A stretch of DNA of 64,000 bases from Phyllostachys edulis (taxonomy: Eukaryota; Streptophyta; Magnoliopsida; Poales; Poaceae). A model generated the notes under the pieces. That model worked only from the letters and a program-made list of their open reading frames with translations. It searched no databases and was not told the DNA's origin. Shown piece after piece: positions 1 to 10,082 of this stretch (the first letter of the stretch is position 1; every line of letters begins with the position of its first letter). A program made the position numbers and the translations under genes. The stretch covers positions 108,018,999 through 108,082,998 of the forward strand of contig CM070562.1 of the NCBI GenBank assembly GCA_036346405.1, given 5' to 3'.

Positions 1-2060
1 TTCAGATCTAACATTATCTCCAACAACTGGTGGTGGTCCAAAGGTGTATGCTACAGTGGTGATAACATGTGGGAAATATTTGGTTCATTCGACATGCACT
101 TATTTCAATAAGGGGTTTGATAATGGTATGCAGTGAGCTAGACTTTTATCAATGCAGTGGCAAGAAAACCGCATGATACAAATATTCTATAGGATATTCC
201 AACTTCGTGTTGGTTATTAATCTGCGACGAAAGTCCCATACGAGGGTCCGAGGGTTGGCAGACTTATTCTATAGACTAGCTTCTTTGTTATTTGTGCAAG
301 TTTTGATCCAATTACTCGTACCTTATTTTAAATAATTTGGATCATTAAACTTCAAGTTTATAATCATGCAATATTTTTTATGGTCATAAGTAGTGTGTTT
401 TAACAGCATAAAACTACATGATGCTCTTTAGGAACATAAATATAATGCTGGAACATAAAATATTTGACCATAATTAATCTGTACAGAAATACCAGATTTT
501 CTTCTGGACTTCAAATCTTAGTTGAATCACCCAAATAGTATAATTATTCGATACTAATATTTATTGTTCAACAGGAACACCAAATTTAATTAAGGGTGAT
601 AAAATGTATACCTTATTTTAAGTTGTAATGCCAGAATCATCATGGCCAAATTTAGGTTATTCAGGATCAACAAAGTCCAATAGGTCCATACATTTTATTT
701 CGGGAGTTATATTTGCTTTAAGGAAGTGATATAGCTTCTTGTGGTGATGCAGTTGCAGACTGCATCTACCAATTTATGCATGTGTCATTTCTGATGAGTA
801 TGACACGCTTCGGTGCATAGCCAAACATGACATATGTGCGACTGCGTCAAGCGGCCGTCGATTTGCCGTGTGCATTACTGCATGCTGGCGGTTAACATAT
901 TTTTGAAGACACAAATCAATTATTCTTCGTGGGCAGCAATGATTGTGGTTGCTAACAGCATGGGTATCAGCAATTGCGTAAATGTCATTTTCCATATCAA
1001 CTGGAAGGATAATAATCATGCAATTTTAATCATCTCCCAAAATAAACTAGATTAATTTATTGCTTCTGGCTTTGACCTAGGATATGTCGTTGTGCCTACC
1101 ATGACTCTTGTTTTGAATATTTTTCTATGTCTCTTAGGTTTCAATATCCCACATAAACCCAATATCCTCCCTCTTTTCATGCCAACTATAAAAATCCCAA
1201 GTGATAGCATCTGTGTCAGGTATTTGCCTGAAATCAACTCGGAGTTAAAGGTTTGCTATCATACTTCAACATGAGTACAATTTTTTGTTGGCGTGAAACC
1301 AATATACACTATGTAACATTCTGCTTACAAAGTTTTTCAATTAAGAAATCAGTGTGTTGGAGGATAATGTTATATAGACTACAAGTCTTAGGGCTAAAGT
1401 TATTCTATACTTATTTGATGAATATGGTGTTTTCTAGCCAAAGTGATCCATCAAAGACCACCATAAGAGTAGGCTTGGTCTGCTGCCATTGAGAAAAAAT
1501 AGTTTCCTTTTTGCTATCTGGGCATCCGTGCACTACAAGCTAGTGAATTGGGGCTTATTAGATATCAAGAGTACATGTACAATATATTGTTAGTAAGGCA
1601 TGACAACGTATTTTTAATTTTCAGGCATATTGTTTACAAAATTTATTCCACGCAAGATAAATTATTTTACTACAAGTAAAATATGCTACTGGCAATATGT
1701 TCTATTAAGCATATTTAATCAACTATTCAGCAGGAGATAAGGCTTTAATAGAACAATTCAGACCATTATTTTATTTATGGCATCTGGGAAATAACGATCT
1801 AATGCATAAAGTTTTAATCTAAAGCAAAAGATAAGAGATACTCAACAGGAGTAGGACCAAACTCGACGGGAGCTGAATCTATACTACTAATGCAACTCGT
1901 GCAAGAAAACGACATCTTTACAAAGTTAAGGGATAACTAGGAGATCGCTACAGGTCTCCATAGAGCATAACATGGGCTTATCATTGTTGTCATCCAGGAC
2001 AAACAAATATCCACTTAGTGATGTCAAACATGTCCTACATAATTCATGTAATTTTCTATT
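1..2060. other. AT-rich intergenic DNA, no gene recognised
   Basis: All open frames here are short (80 codons or fewer), overlap on both strands and show no recognisable motif or codon pattern. I see no splice-bounded exon, RNA gene or terminal repeat. The stretch is best described as unassigned noncoding DNA, possibly decayed transposon. Confidence 0.5.
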
Positions 2061-3260
2061 ATTACAGCTGGTAAAACATTTTAAATGCATTAAATGAGTG
2101 CAAAATAGTACATATTAATTTTATCTATTCGGTAGATAATTTTATACGTTTCTCAAAATTTTCCTAGTATTTTTAGGATTTTTCTAATAATTTTTAAGGT
2201 TGAGAGCAATTTTCAGAATTACTAAACCCATTAATTAATTTCTAGGAAAAAAATAAACCATAGAAATATGATGCTTCCAAGGTGTACTAGGTCTAATGTT
2301 TCACAATTTATGGAAGCTTACATACCTTAGAAATTCGGTTTCTAGGATTAATTTAAGATTGTTGCATAAAAATAATAATATTAAAGCAAATGACCATAAA
2401 CCGATGGTCTAAATTATACAATAACCATAGAACATACTAATTTGTCGCAAAAATCGGATTCCGAAAGGCTATTATGCAAGAATATATAAAAATCTGGAAT
2501 TCACTGTAAATTTCCCCAACTCCAAGCTGTTTTCCGCAAAATTTCCTTATCCGTGAAAAATTTCCTCATAATTTTCATAACTCCGAGGCCCCTTTTCAAA
2601 GTTTCAGGTTTTTTCCTTCCTCCTTCCTTCCTCCTTCTCTTTTCTCATTCTCTGGCTGTGGGACGGGCCGGCCCATACCAAATCTGCCTTTTAGGCCGTG
2701 CCAGATAGGGAGGCACAGGGGGAACTAGGGTTTCTCATGCCCTGTGGTTTAGTGGCGGCGGCGGGCGCATCGAGCGCGCGGCGCGGCGACGCGAAACGCT
2801 GCGGCGGACGGCAGGCGCGCGAGCAACGCTGCTTCGGGCCGGCGACGAGGGCGCGTGGCATGGCGGCGGCACTCATGGCGCACGGCGGCGCGACGGGGCG
2901 CCTGGCCAGGGCACAGCGGGTGCGCGATGGCGCACGGCGGCGCGACGGGCGCAGCGGGTGCGGGCGGTGGCACGACCGCAGTGAGCGTGGCGGCGCACGG
3001 GAGCGTCGGGGCTGGTGCGCAGCAGCTACCAGTGGGGTCCGTGGGCGCACGGCCTCGGACTGGCGCGGTACGGTGCGGCAGGTGGCAAGCCGCCGTGGCC
3101 ATCGGTTCCATAGAGGTGTTCATGAACTCCACAGATTGAATGATTTATGTCTATACACAATTTTACCGATTCGTTGGTGTGTGCAGGCTGTTCGTGATCT
3201 CCATGAACACGAGGCCAATCGCTGCATGTAAAAGGTGGCGGGGATGCGGAGCGGTTGCTA
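2061..3260. repeat. LTR-like block with AT-rich head and GC-rich body
   Basis: An AT-rich head (about 2,100-2,600, rich in ATTTTTAGGATTTTT-like runs and TTAATTAATT) passes abruptly into a GC-rich body (2,650-3,140) with GGGACGGGCCGGCCCA and many GGCGGC runs. Overlapping open frames on both strands (for example 2,698-3,231 plus and 2,749-3,132 minus) are Ala/Arg/Pro-rich low-complexity translations and look like by-products of GC content. The composition resembles LTRs of grass chromoviruses (Tekay type), which have an AT-rich U3 and a GC-rich centre. No matching second LTR or clean TG...CA ends are visible, so this is an inference. It could instead be the first exon or promoter of a lost gene. 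Confidence 0.3.
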
Positions 3261-3432
3261 CTGGTGATGGGCTCCTCACGAATGGTGACGACAGATTGGA
3301 GTAGATGCCGTCAGAACCAATGTAATCATCATGTGTGTACATGCAACATATATAGATCAAATCTGCTATCAGAATTAGGAAAAACGAACTGATCTATTTG
3401 CCAATTATATAGAACAACGTATCCGATTTTGA

Positions 3433-3452
3433 GAGTTGTCATGCTGATAACG
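3433..3452 (-). other. Possible primer binding site of a copia-type element
   Basis: Read on the minus strand, the bases directly after the LTR are CGTTATCAGCATGAC. CGTTATCAGCA-like sequences follow the 5' LTR in several plant copia groups and pair with an internal part of initiator tRNA-Met. The direct abutment to the TAACA end of the LTR supports the call; the flanking coding region is not recognisable. Confidence 0.35.
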
Positions 3453-3722
3453 TGTTAAAATAACAGTAGTCGTAATATCGGCATAGATCAATCACATAAG
3501 AATAATCACATAGGAGGTATAGATTAATCACACAAGAACAATCACATAGGAGACAGCATATAGCGGGAGACGCAAAGTATAGGGGTGAAGCTCTTTTTAT
3601 TTGTCAATCTATCTCTTGTACATAGAGGAGTCCTCGTATTTATAGTCGATAGAAGTTAAACCCTCTTGGAACAGTTTAGTTTTTGCTTTTGCTTGTACAA
3701 AGGTTTCGTAACAATAATAACA
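3453..3722 (-). mobile_element. Short LTR of a copia-type retrotransposon, minus strand
   Basis: On the minus strand the segment starts TGTTATTATTG and ends TATTTTAACA, giving a TGTTA...TAACA inverted terminus. It contains a TATA-like TATAAATACGAG near its middle and repeated TCCTATGTGATT / TTAATC units. It is followed by a primer-site-like sequence, as expected for a 5' LTR. At 270 bp it is in the size range of short copia LTRs. I found no second copy in the window, so it is a solo or truncated copy. No target duplication could be confirmed. Confidence 0.5.
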
Positions 3723-4181
3723 CAAACTACAGATCGATGGCGGCGATCTGATCTCGACAAATATCGCATGCCGTTACTGCATGCTCGCACGTTATGGAAC
3801 ACATGGCGCCAGAGCCCTGAGTCCCACAAAGCCTAGGACATTCCACATCATCCTGATCGAAGAGATAACTTAAAAAGATTCGTGTGATGGAGCCCATCGC
3901 CTGGAACATGGATGCAAATCCTCTGACATTAAGAAATAATGTCATGTTGAACAGTACTATGATATTGATGGATGAGATCGAGATCTGGCACTGCAGCAAA
4001 ATACTGTAGCTTAAACACTGTTCACCCGTGACATTTCTATTATAATGTCAAATGATTGCATGCCTCGCACGCATGAAACATGCCTCGCCAGCTGCCGCCT
4101 CCTTTTTTGGGACCCTGCCCTTGCACGGTTGCTGGCTCCTGCCTCCTCCGCGCTGTATCATTCTGCAAAGATATCATTTCA
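3723..4181. other. Unassigned spacer before the Helitron
   Basis: No convincing coding sequence. It includes a short open frame with no recognisable features (4,052-4,237) that runs across the Helitron end. Confidence 0.4.
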
Positions 4182-4211
4182 CTAGAAAGGAACCCGTGCC
4201 AAATGACACGG
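4182..4211 (-). other. Helitron 3' terminus (hairpin plus CTAG)
   Basis: Read on the minus strand: CCGTGTCATTTGGCACGG, then GTTCCTTT, then CTAG and a host T. A 5-bp stem close to a terminal CTRR and an A|T insertion context are the standard Helitron 3' signature. A related end occurs at 10,054. Confidence 0.6.
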
Positions 4212-4299
4212 CCGGCAGGACGGAAATAAGTGAATAATGTTGCAACATGATCAATTGCTCCTCTAGTCTTGCATATATTAGTCTAAAGATAGTGTACGA

Positions 4300-7200
4300 T
4301 AGTGTTCTTAACCATGAAATAGATAATAAGTTGGTACTGTGATTGCTCGTAAGCTACGCAAAATATGATCAAGTACTTCATACCACATTCTTGGGGTCAA
4401 AGGAGAGTACATGCTTTAAGTGTACATTGAAATCAGAGGCTGTCAACACTTAACTAAAATGGTGTATTTTAGATCTTGTCATGTATCCGGCTTATATTCC
4501 ACAAATCCACCCTAACTTTTTCAGCAGTGTTAACATGTAATGCTGAATTTGCTATCAGCAAGCACAACCATATTGCATTAATGAATTTTATGGATTCATA
4601 AGCTTTTCGAGAGGCATCTTGATATATGAAGAGCAAAAAACATTTAGTCAATGTTTTTAAGACAACACTATTTTCACTATACTGTGTATGCACTATAGCA
4701 CATGTTCTTATGAACATCCCAGCGTTTGTTTGCCTTTAACATGAATGTTTTCCCCTGAGAACTGATAACTAAAATACCATGAATTGTTTTGTACATTGTA
4801 ACTTGTAAGCAATATGATTCTTTTCAAGTTTTACTTAGCCAAACATTACCAATATTTTCAGGCGTACGACACAATAATATGAAAGTAGGTATGAACTGCA
4901 CGCAGCTTTAATGTGAAATACGTGATTCTTATCTATATCGAAATTGTTATGCACTTTTCATCTGTAAAGGAAATTATATTTGCAAAAGGATATCCTGAAC
5001 CATACAATGTGTAGATGTACCACTGCTAGTTAATTAAGTACCGCGGGGGCTTACACAATTAGTTTTTTTATTGCCTAAGTCTGTACATAATTAGTGTCGA
5101 CCATCCATCCAACTTTCTATTCTTAACCCAATGATTAATCTGTTGAGTATGGATCCAGCTACAATTGTATTCCCATGTTATGTAGTGTTGCTAATGTAGT
5201 AGTTCCAGGTCCTTTTAGAGTTTACAATTCATGACCTATACTGTTCGCTAAGTAACTCAATTCTAGAATAAATAAATTTGATAATGTTCTATATAACGGG
5301 AATGGGTTATCAGAGCTTCCAAATCCGAAAATACATTTGATGATGCAGTAAAGAACATATCTCATGCTGCACTTTTATATCACAGACTTTGTTTTTGTCA
5401 GGACAATGGCATTTGGGTTATCAGAGCTTCCAAAACAATATTTAGAATAATATGGCCAACATGCTACTATCTATGACATGATGCTCCCATATACAATTTA
5501 GGCCTGGATTAAGGCAGTGCACTGGGGAAAAAAAGATATGAAAGGGTGTAGCAAGCCCATATTTTAAAAATGCAAACAATTTAATCAACCCACTTCATTT
5601 TGTTGCATTTTGATCATTTCCTATCATTAATGATTGTAATAAAGCTTGTCATGATTTAACTCAAGGTCATTTACATGGGAAAATTAGGTCAGTGCCATCC
5701 CAAACGTTGGGAAGGTAACACCTAAACCAATTTAATAGATGAGACTAAATTCCAGTAGATATTAGAGCATCTATTTTGTCCGATATGATTTACGTTACTA
5801 ATTGTTAAAAAGGCATTATGATTCTATTAGATGGGGATTCGTTACTTATAAATATCAACGCGTAGACATAAACATTGAGACAGACTCATGAATTACCAGC
5901 CTAGCATAAAGAAATACAAACTCATGTCAGAACTGGAGCACCAATCTACCGATCAGCCTGAGAAAAGCACATGCATACAGTAATTGAAAAGCACAAAAGC
6001 GGGCATTTGAATTGACTCAACAAATCCCAAAGTACAAAGTCCAAGAATAAACATTTTCAACCATACGTAGCCACAAAGCATATGCCTTGGCCATAGGCTG
6101 ATTCTTCCATGCACTGGAATTAGCACATGCGACGACATCTCCCATGAATATGTACGTAGTTTGGAGGTAGTCCTGCATATTTCATATCAGACTTATTCCA
6201 CTGCCACTCTGACCTAGACAGAGAACAAAAGAGAAAAATGCCAACAAAAAGGTAAACCGCGGAATCGAAGTAAAAGATTCTTGTAACACATTACCACAAT
6301 GACCTTACAAACAAGCAAACAAAAATACCATTACCTTGATGTTGCCACCGGCTCTATTGTCCAACGTTGCACTGCCTTGACTGAAAATGGGGAAAAAACC
6401 CTCTTTTAAGTAACCAACTGCATATACATACTTCTTTTAAGAAGGCAACTGCAGGCACATAATGTATAAAAAGTTTTTTAGAGAACATAGTATATTAAAG
6501 TTGAATTGTACCATTTTAGAACAAATTTAGTAGAAAGACAACTGCAAATCTGACCACCTTGTTTCAAGACCAACTGTCCCTTTGGACCATTTTTTTTTAT
6601 CTGGTTCAGAAAGCTAAATCAAGAACACAGCAAGATCTGTATCCTAAAAGCGAGAATTTTGGTGCTTCAATCTCCAAACACAGAAAGTAAAACTAAACCA
6701 TGCATACTACTATGCAAAATTTCAACACTTCCCAATGTCAAAAAAAGGGGTTTGGTGAGCCGTTAATATGCTGAAGAATACTTATCTTACACAGTGCTCT
6801 CTGATAATTAGTGCATTGGTATTAACATGGAGAATCCCCATATGACCATCTGTATGACCATAAGACAGAAAACATTGGCAGATTAAAAATATTAGAAATA
6901 GAATACGCAGAAACTAATCTACGTGTGATGCACCACTTTGCTATCTATGAAAGCAGTTTTTTTTATATATTTCTCCAAAGAGAGTTTAGATCAACTTATT
7001 AAGTGTATGTTTTCGTCTAGTTGAAATAGGAAAACTCACTCCAAAGAAACAGTTGATTTTTTTTTTACCGAAAACAGTAGGGAAATCCCTACTGTATATA
7101 TTGAAATAAATATATAAATTACATGAGAAGAAGGAGATGGAGAAAGAAACAGTTGATTTTGTGGATAATAAAATTCCATACAAAGCAAAATTTACAGCAT
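4300..7200. other. Noncoding interior of the Helitron
   Basis: AT-rich sequence with no open frame that can be supported. A short phrase, GGTTATCAGAGCTTCCAAA, occurs twice about 110 bp apart (near 5,305 and 5,414), an old local duplication. No RNA gene or further terminal motif seen. Confidence 0.4.
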
Positions 7201-7264
7201 AAGACCGAACGATATAGTATGAAACATTATGAAATACGTCAAACATCACTACACCAGCTGAGAA

Positions 7265-8295
7265 GCAGACATATTATTCATATTGTTTTAAGTTTTATGA
7301 TTTCAATCATTCAATGACTCAATGTGATTAGTGAAAAACAAATGAACTAAACATGATACATGTCCTACTGAACATGAAAAAAACTATGAAATGGGTACCA
7401 AAAGGGATACATAACAATAGTAGTCAAGAATGGAAGGGCATACTCAGCAAAGCGACAGCGAATAAAGATTTTGCAACATTTGCTGAACCCTGTAAGGATT
7501 TATGAAATACGGCAAACATCACTATTCCAGCTGTGAAGCAGACATATTACTCATATTGTTTTAATTTCTATGATCTCAATCATTCAATGACTAAATGTGC
7601 TTAGTAAAAAACAAAGGAACTAAACACGATACAGGTCCTATTGAACGGGCAAGAAACTATGAAATGGTTTTGTATTTTCCTGCACCGTTACTAAATAAAA
7701 TCAGGGCATCTAATTGATCACTATCAATTCATCACTATGCGCATCAAGCTAACAGCAAAGACTTGGGTAATATATGATTGCAGTATGTTAGGCAGACATA
7801 TTATTCATAATGTTTGAAGTTCTATGATTTCAATCATTCAATGACTCAATGTGATTAGTAAAAAACAAATGAACTAAACACGATACATGTCCTACTGAGC
7901 ATGAAAAAAACTATGAAATGGGTACCAAAAGGGATACATAACAATAGTAGTCAAGAATGGAAGGGCATACTTAGCAAAGCGACAACGAATAATGATTTTG
8001 CAACATTTGTTGAACCCTGTAAGGATTTATGAAATATGGCAAACATCACTATACCAGCTGTGAAGCAGACATATTACTCAAATTGTTTTAATTTCTATGA
8101 TCTCAATCACTCAATGACTAAATGTGCTTAGTAAAAAACAAAGGAACTAAACACGATACAGGTCCTACTAAACGGGCAAGAAACTATAAAATGGTTTTGT
8201 ATTTTCCTGCACCGTTACTAAATAAAATCAGGGCACCTAATTGATCACTATCAATTCATCACTATGCGCATCAAGCTATCAGCAAAGACTTGGAC
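7265..8295. repeat. 527-bp tandem duplication with internal sub-repeats
   Basis: The segment 7,265-7,768 recurs at 7,792-8,295 with the same order of landmarks (GCAGACATATTATTCAT, GGTACCAAAAGGGATACAT, TGCACCGTTACTAAATAAAA) offset by 527 bp and few differences. Within each copy the first and second halves are themselves related (both contain GCAGACATATTA followed by TTCAATGACT), so four diverged units of roughly 170 bp can be seen. No coding potential. Confidence 0.8.
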
Positions 8296-8299
8296 AACC

Positions 8300-9150
8300 G
8301 ATAAAGTAGTAAAATAGGAGAGGCAAAATTCTAGATAACACGAAAGGCTAGGACAACTGATAAAGTAATTATGGCATGCTAGACAGCATATGTTCATGTA
8401 CTATGACCAGCACCAGTAAGCTAGGAATAACAAAATCTAGCAACACAATGTGCAATAATGATGGCATGCTAGACAGTCTATGGTCATGCACTTTGATTTC
8501 TTTTGGAAAGCTAAGTAGTGCCATTACTCCGTCTCCTTGTAGACTTCTTCATTGACCAAAACATCAGTGACATAAGCTGGCATTGTTTAGAGCTCCAGAG
8601 TACATCAGCAAACAACTCAACATTATTATGTTGTGTGATGGATTTTACGTGAACCAAGCACCCTCTCTCACTTTCCTTTGACATGATTATAGACCAAAAG
8701 AAGTCTGCAAAGCTATTAGATTTACCCAGAATAAGGTTCTTCTCTAAATAGTTTTGCTATATCCATCAAAAGAGATCAGCAATGGTACAATGTTTCATCC
8801 ATCTGCAAGAACCAAACAACGAACAAAACATGAAAGATGGATGACTATACAATATCCATCTTATCTGCAGCTGTGATAACAGACGAAACACTGCCCCTGT
8901 TGTACTTTTGAAGCCCTGAAATGATCTGTAGTGCAAAGGTCAATGACTATTGGAGTTAAGCGAGGAAAGTCCATCCAAGCAAGCATGTCAATTCTGTGAC
9001 GTTACGCTTCAACCTAGAGATAACATCTACTGTTCGGTCTGAAGAGAACACTACATCTCCACTTCAGACACGAATGCTCTTGCTCTTGCTCTTTCAGAAG
9101 TAACATTTGGATCTTACTGCAGCCTAAAGGTTGCATTAACAGAACTGGCA
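8300..9150. other. Noncoding stretch downstream of the captured exon
   Basis: No open frame of note. Two copies of a short ATGGCATGCTAGACAG phrase (8,371 and 8,460) mark another local duplication. On the minus strand it would be the intron or 3' flank of the exon at 9,151-9,363, but I cannot find a further exon. Confidence 0.35.
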
Positions 9151-9363
9151 TCAAGAGCTAGATAAGGAGATAGATGGAGAGACCCTGGGAGCTCTCTTCT
9201 GGCGGAAAGCCTTGAGGACAGCGTCCTTGGTGGCGGTATCAGAAGCCGAGGTTCGAATGCCGATCGGAGCTCGCCGTGCAGCTGACCGGCTTGCCACCGA
9301 CTGGCACTTGGCCGCAGCGAAAGGCGGCACCTGGAGAAGTCCTAGCGAGGCCAATGCTGCCAT
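9151..9363 (-). pseudogene. First exon of a Ycf23/DUF561-like plastid protein, captured
   Basis: Starting at the ATG at 9,363 the minus strand encodes 70 residues: an Ala/Ser/Arg-rich plastid transit-like N-terminus (MAALASLGLLQVPPFAAA) followed by SASDTATKDAVLKAFRQKRA. From memory of the family this matches the N-terminus of grass nuclear-encoded Ycf23 (DUF561), a plastid TIM-barrel-like protein of unknown role, whose mature part begins with KDAVLKAFREKRA and continues into a conserved barrel. Here the match stops after RQKRA and the frame ends within about 12 codons, so only the exon-1 region is present and no enzyme can be made. The longer open frame upstream (to 9,906) is GC-rich leader, not protein. 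It sits near the 5' end of the candidate Helitron. The identification is from recall and should be searched. Confidence 0.45.
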
Positions 9364-10038
9364 TCCTGCTCTTCTTCTCCTCCCCTCTGTTGAAGATTTT
9401 TTGGAGGGAAAGAGGTAAGACTGCACCATCGTTTCCCCAAATGGAGCGAGGAGAGAGCGGTGGCGGCGGCCACGGCGGGGGAGAGACGGGGATGAAGGTA
9501 GCATGGAGGCGGTGGGAGGGGGAGCCGTTTTCGCGGGAAGGGCGGATAAGGGAGCACATGGCGGCGGGAGCAAGGTATCTGAAATGCTGTGGGGAAGAAA
9601 CAAGCAAGAGGAGCAAGCAATGAGTGAGGAGACCGAAAGGCGGGGAGTTGGAAGAGGAGGAGGGCGGGCCGGAGGCGAGGTGAGGGGGCCAGGTAGGCAG
9701 GGATGGAGACGGGAGAGAGGCAGGCGAGGACGCGAGGAGCAAGCAGCAGCTCGGGAGAGGAGGCCGGGCGATCTGTGTGAGGAAGAGGGCTGAGCTGGGC
9801 GGGGCGGAGCGAGAAGGGCCTTGAGAGAAGGAAGGATCTGTGTGAGGCAACATGAGGAGCAGGGAACCGGAGGAAGGGCTAAACAATGATCAGCGACCCG
9901 AAACATCGAGCCGATCCGACGAGAGGCAGCAGCGCGGACGGAGCCGATCGGACAGCGTGGAGGCGCGCAGGACGCGATCCGACGGCGGGGATTTTTCGGG
10001 TGACGTGGCTGCGCGAGGGGGCAGACTTTCTTCCAGAG
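9364..10038 (-). other. GC-rich leader/promoter upstream of the captured exon
   Basis: About 0.7 kb of very GC-rich, purine-biased DNA on the plus strand (GGAGG/GCGGG runs; CT-rich on the minus strand) typical of a grass promoter and 5' UTR. Several long overlapping frames on both strands are low-complexity products of this bias. It most likely came along with the captured exon. Confidence 0.4.
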
Positions 10039-10053
10039 ATGTATAAGGGTTAA

Positions 10054-10082
10054 CTAGAAAGTGACCCGCGCCAATAGCGCGG
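10054..10082 (-). other. Second Helitron 3' terminus (hairpin plus CTAG)
   Basis: On the minus strand: CCGCGCTATTGGCGCGG (6-bp stem), then GTCACTTT, then CTAG and a host T. Spacing and base composition are like the end at 4,182, so both may belong to one Helitron family. The element would extend to higher coordinates; I could not fix its 5' end. Confidence 0.6.

Larger units (their letters stand above)
4182..10039 (-). mobile_element. Candidate non-autonomous Helitron carrying a captured exon
   Basis: The 3' terminus (minus strand) is at 4,182: a CCGTG...CACGG hairpin followed eight bases later by CTAG, with a host A/T base next to it, as Helitrons require. A candidate 5' terminus TCTCTGGAAG, preceded on the minus strand by a host A, lies at 10,039, only 14 bp before a second Helitron 3' end. 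The interior has no Rep/helicase gene; it holds intron-like AT-rich DNA, a 527-bp tandem duplication and, close to the 5' end and in the same orientation, a GC-rich leader plus first exon of a plastid protein gene. Gene capture in the Helitron's own orientation is common in grasses. The 3' end is the stronger of the two boundaries; the 5' end is an inference. Confidence 0.45.

Noticed and set aside
2691..3231. Long overlapping open frames (119-177 codons) on both strands
   Set aside because: Arg/Ala/Pro-rich low-complexity translations in all frames of a GC-rich block; no domain, no codon preference, no splice context.
9239..9906. 215- and 251-codon minus-strand frames
   Set aside because: Only the last 70 codons of the longer frame look like protein; the rest is CT-rich leader sequence open by composition.
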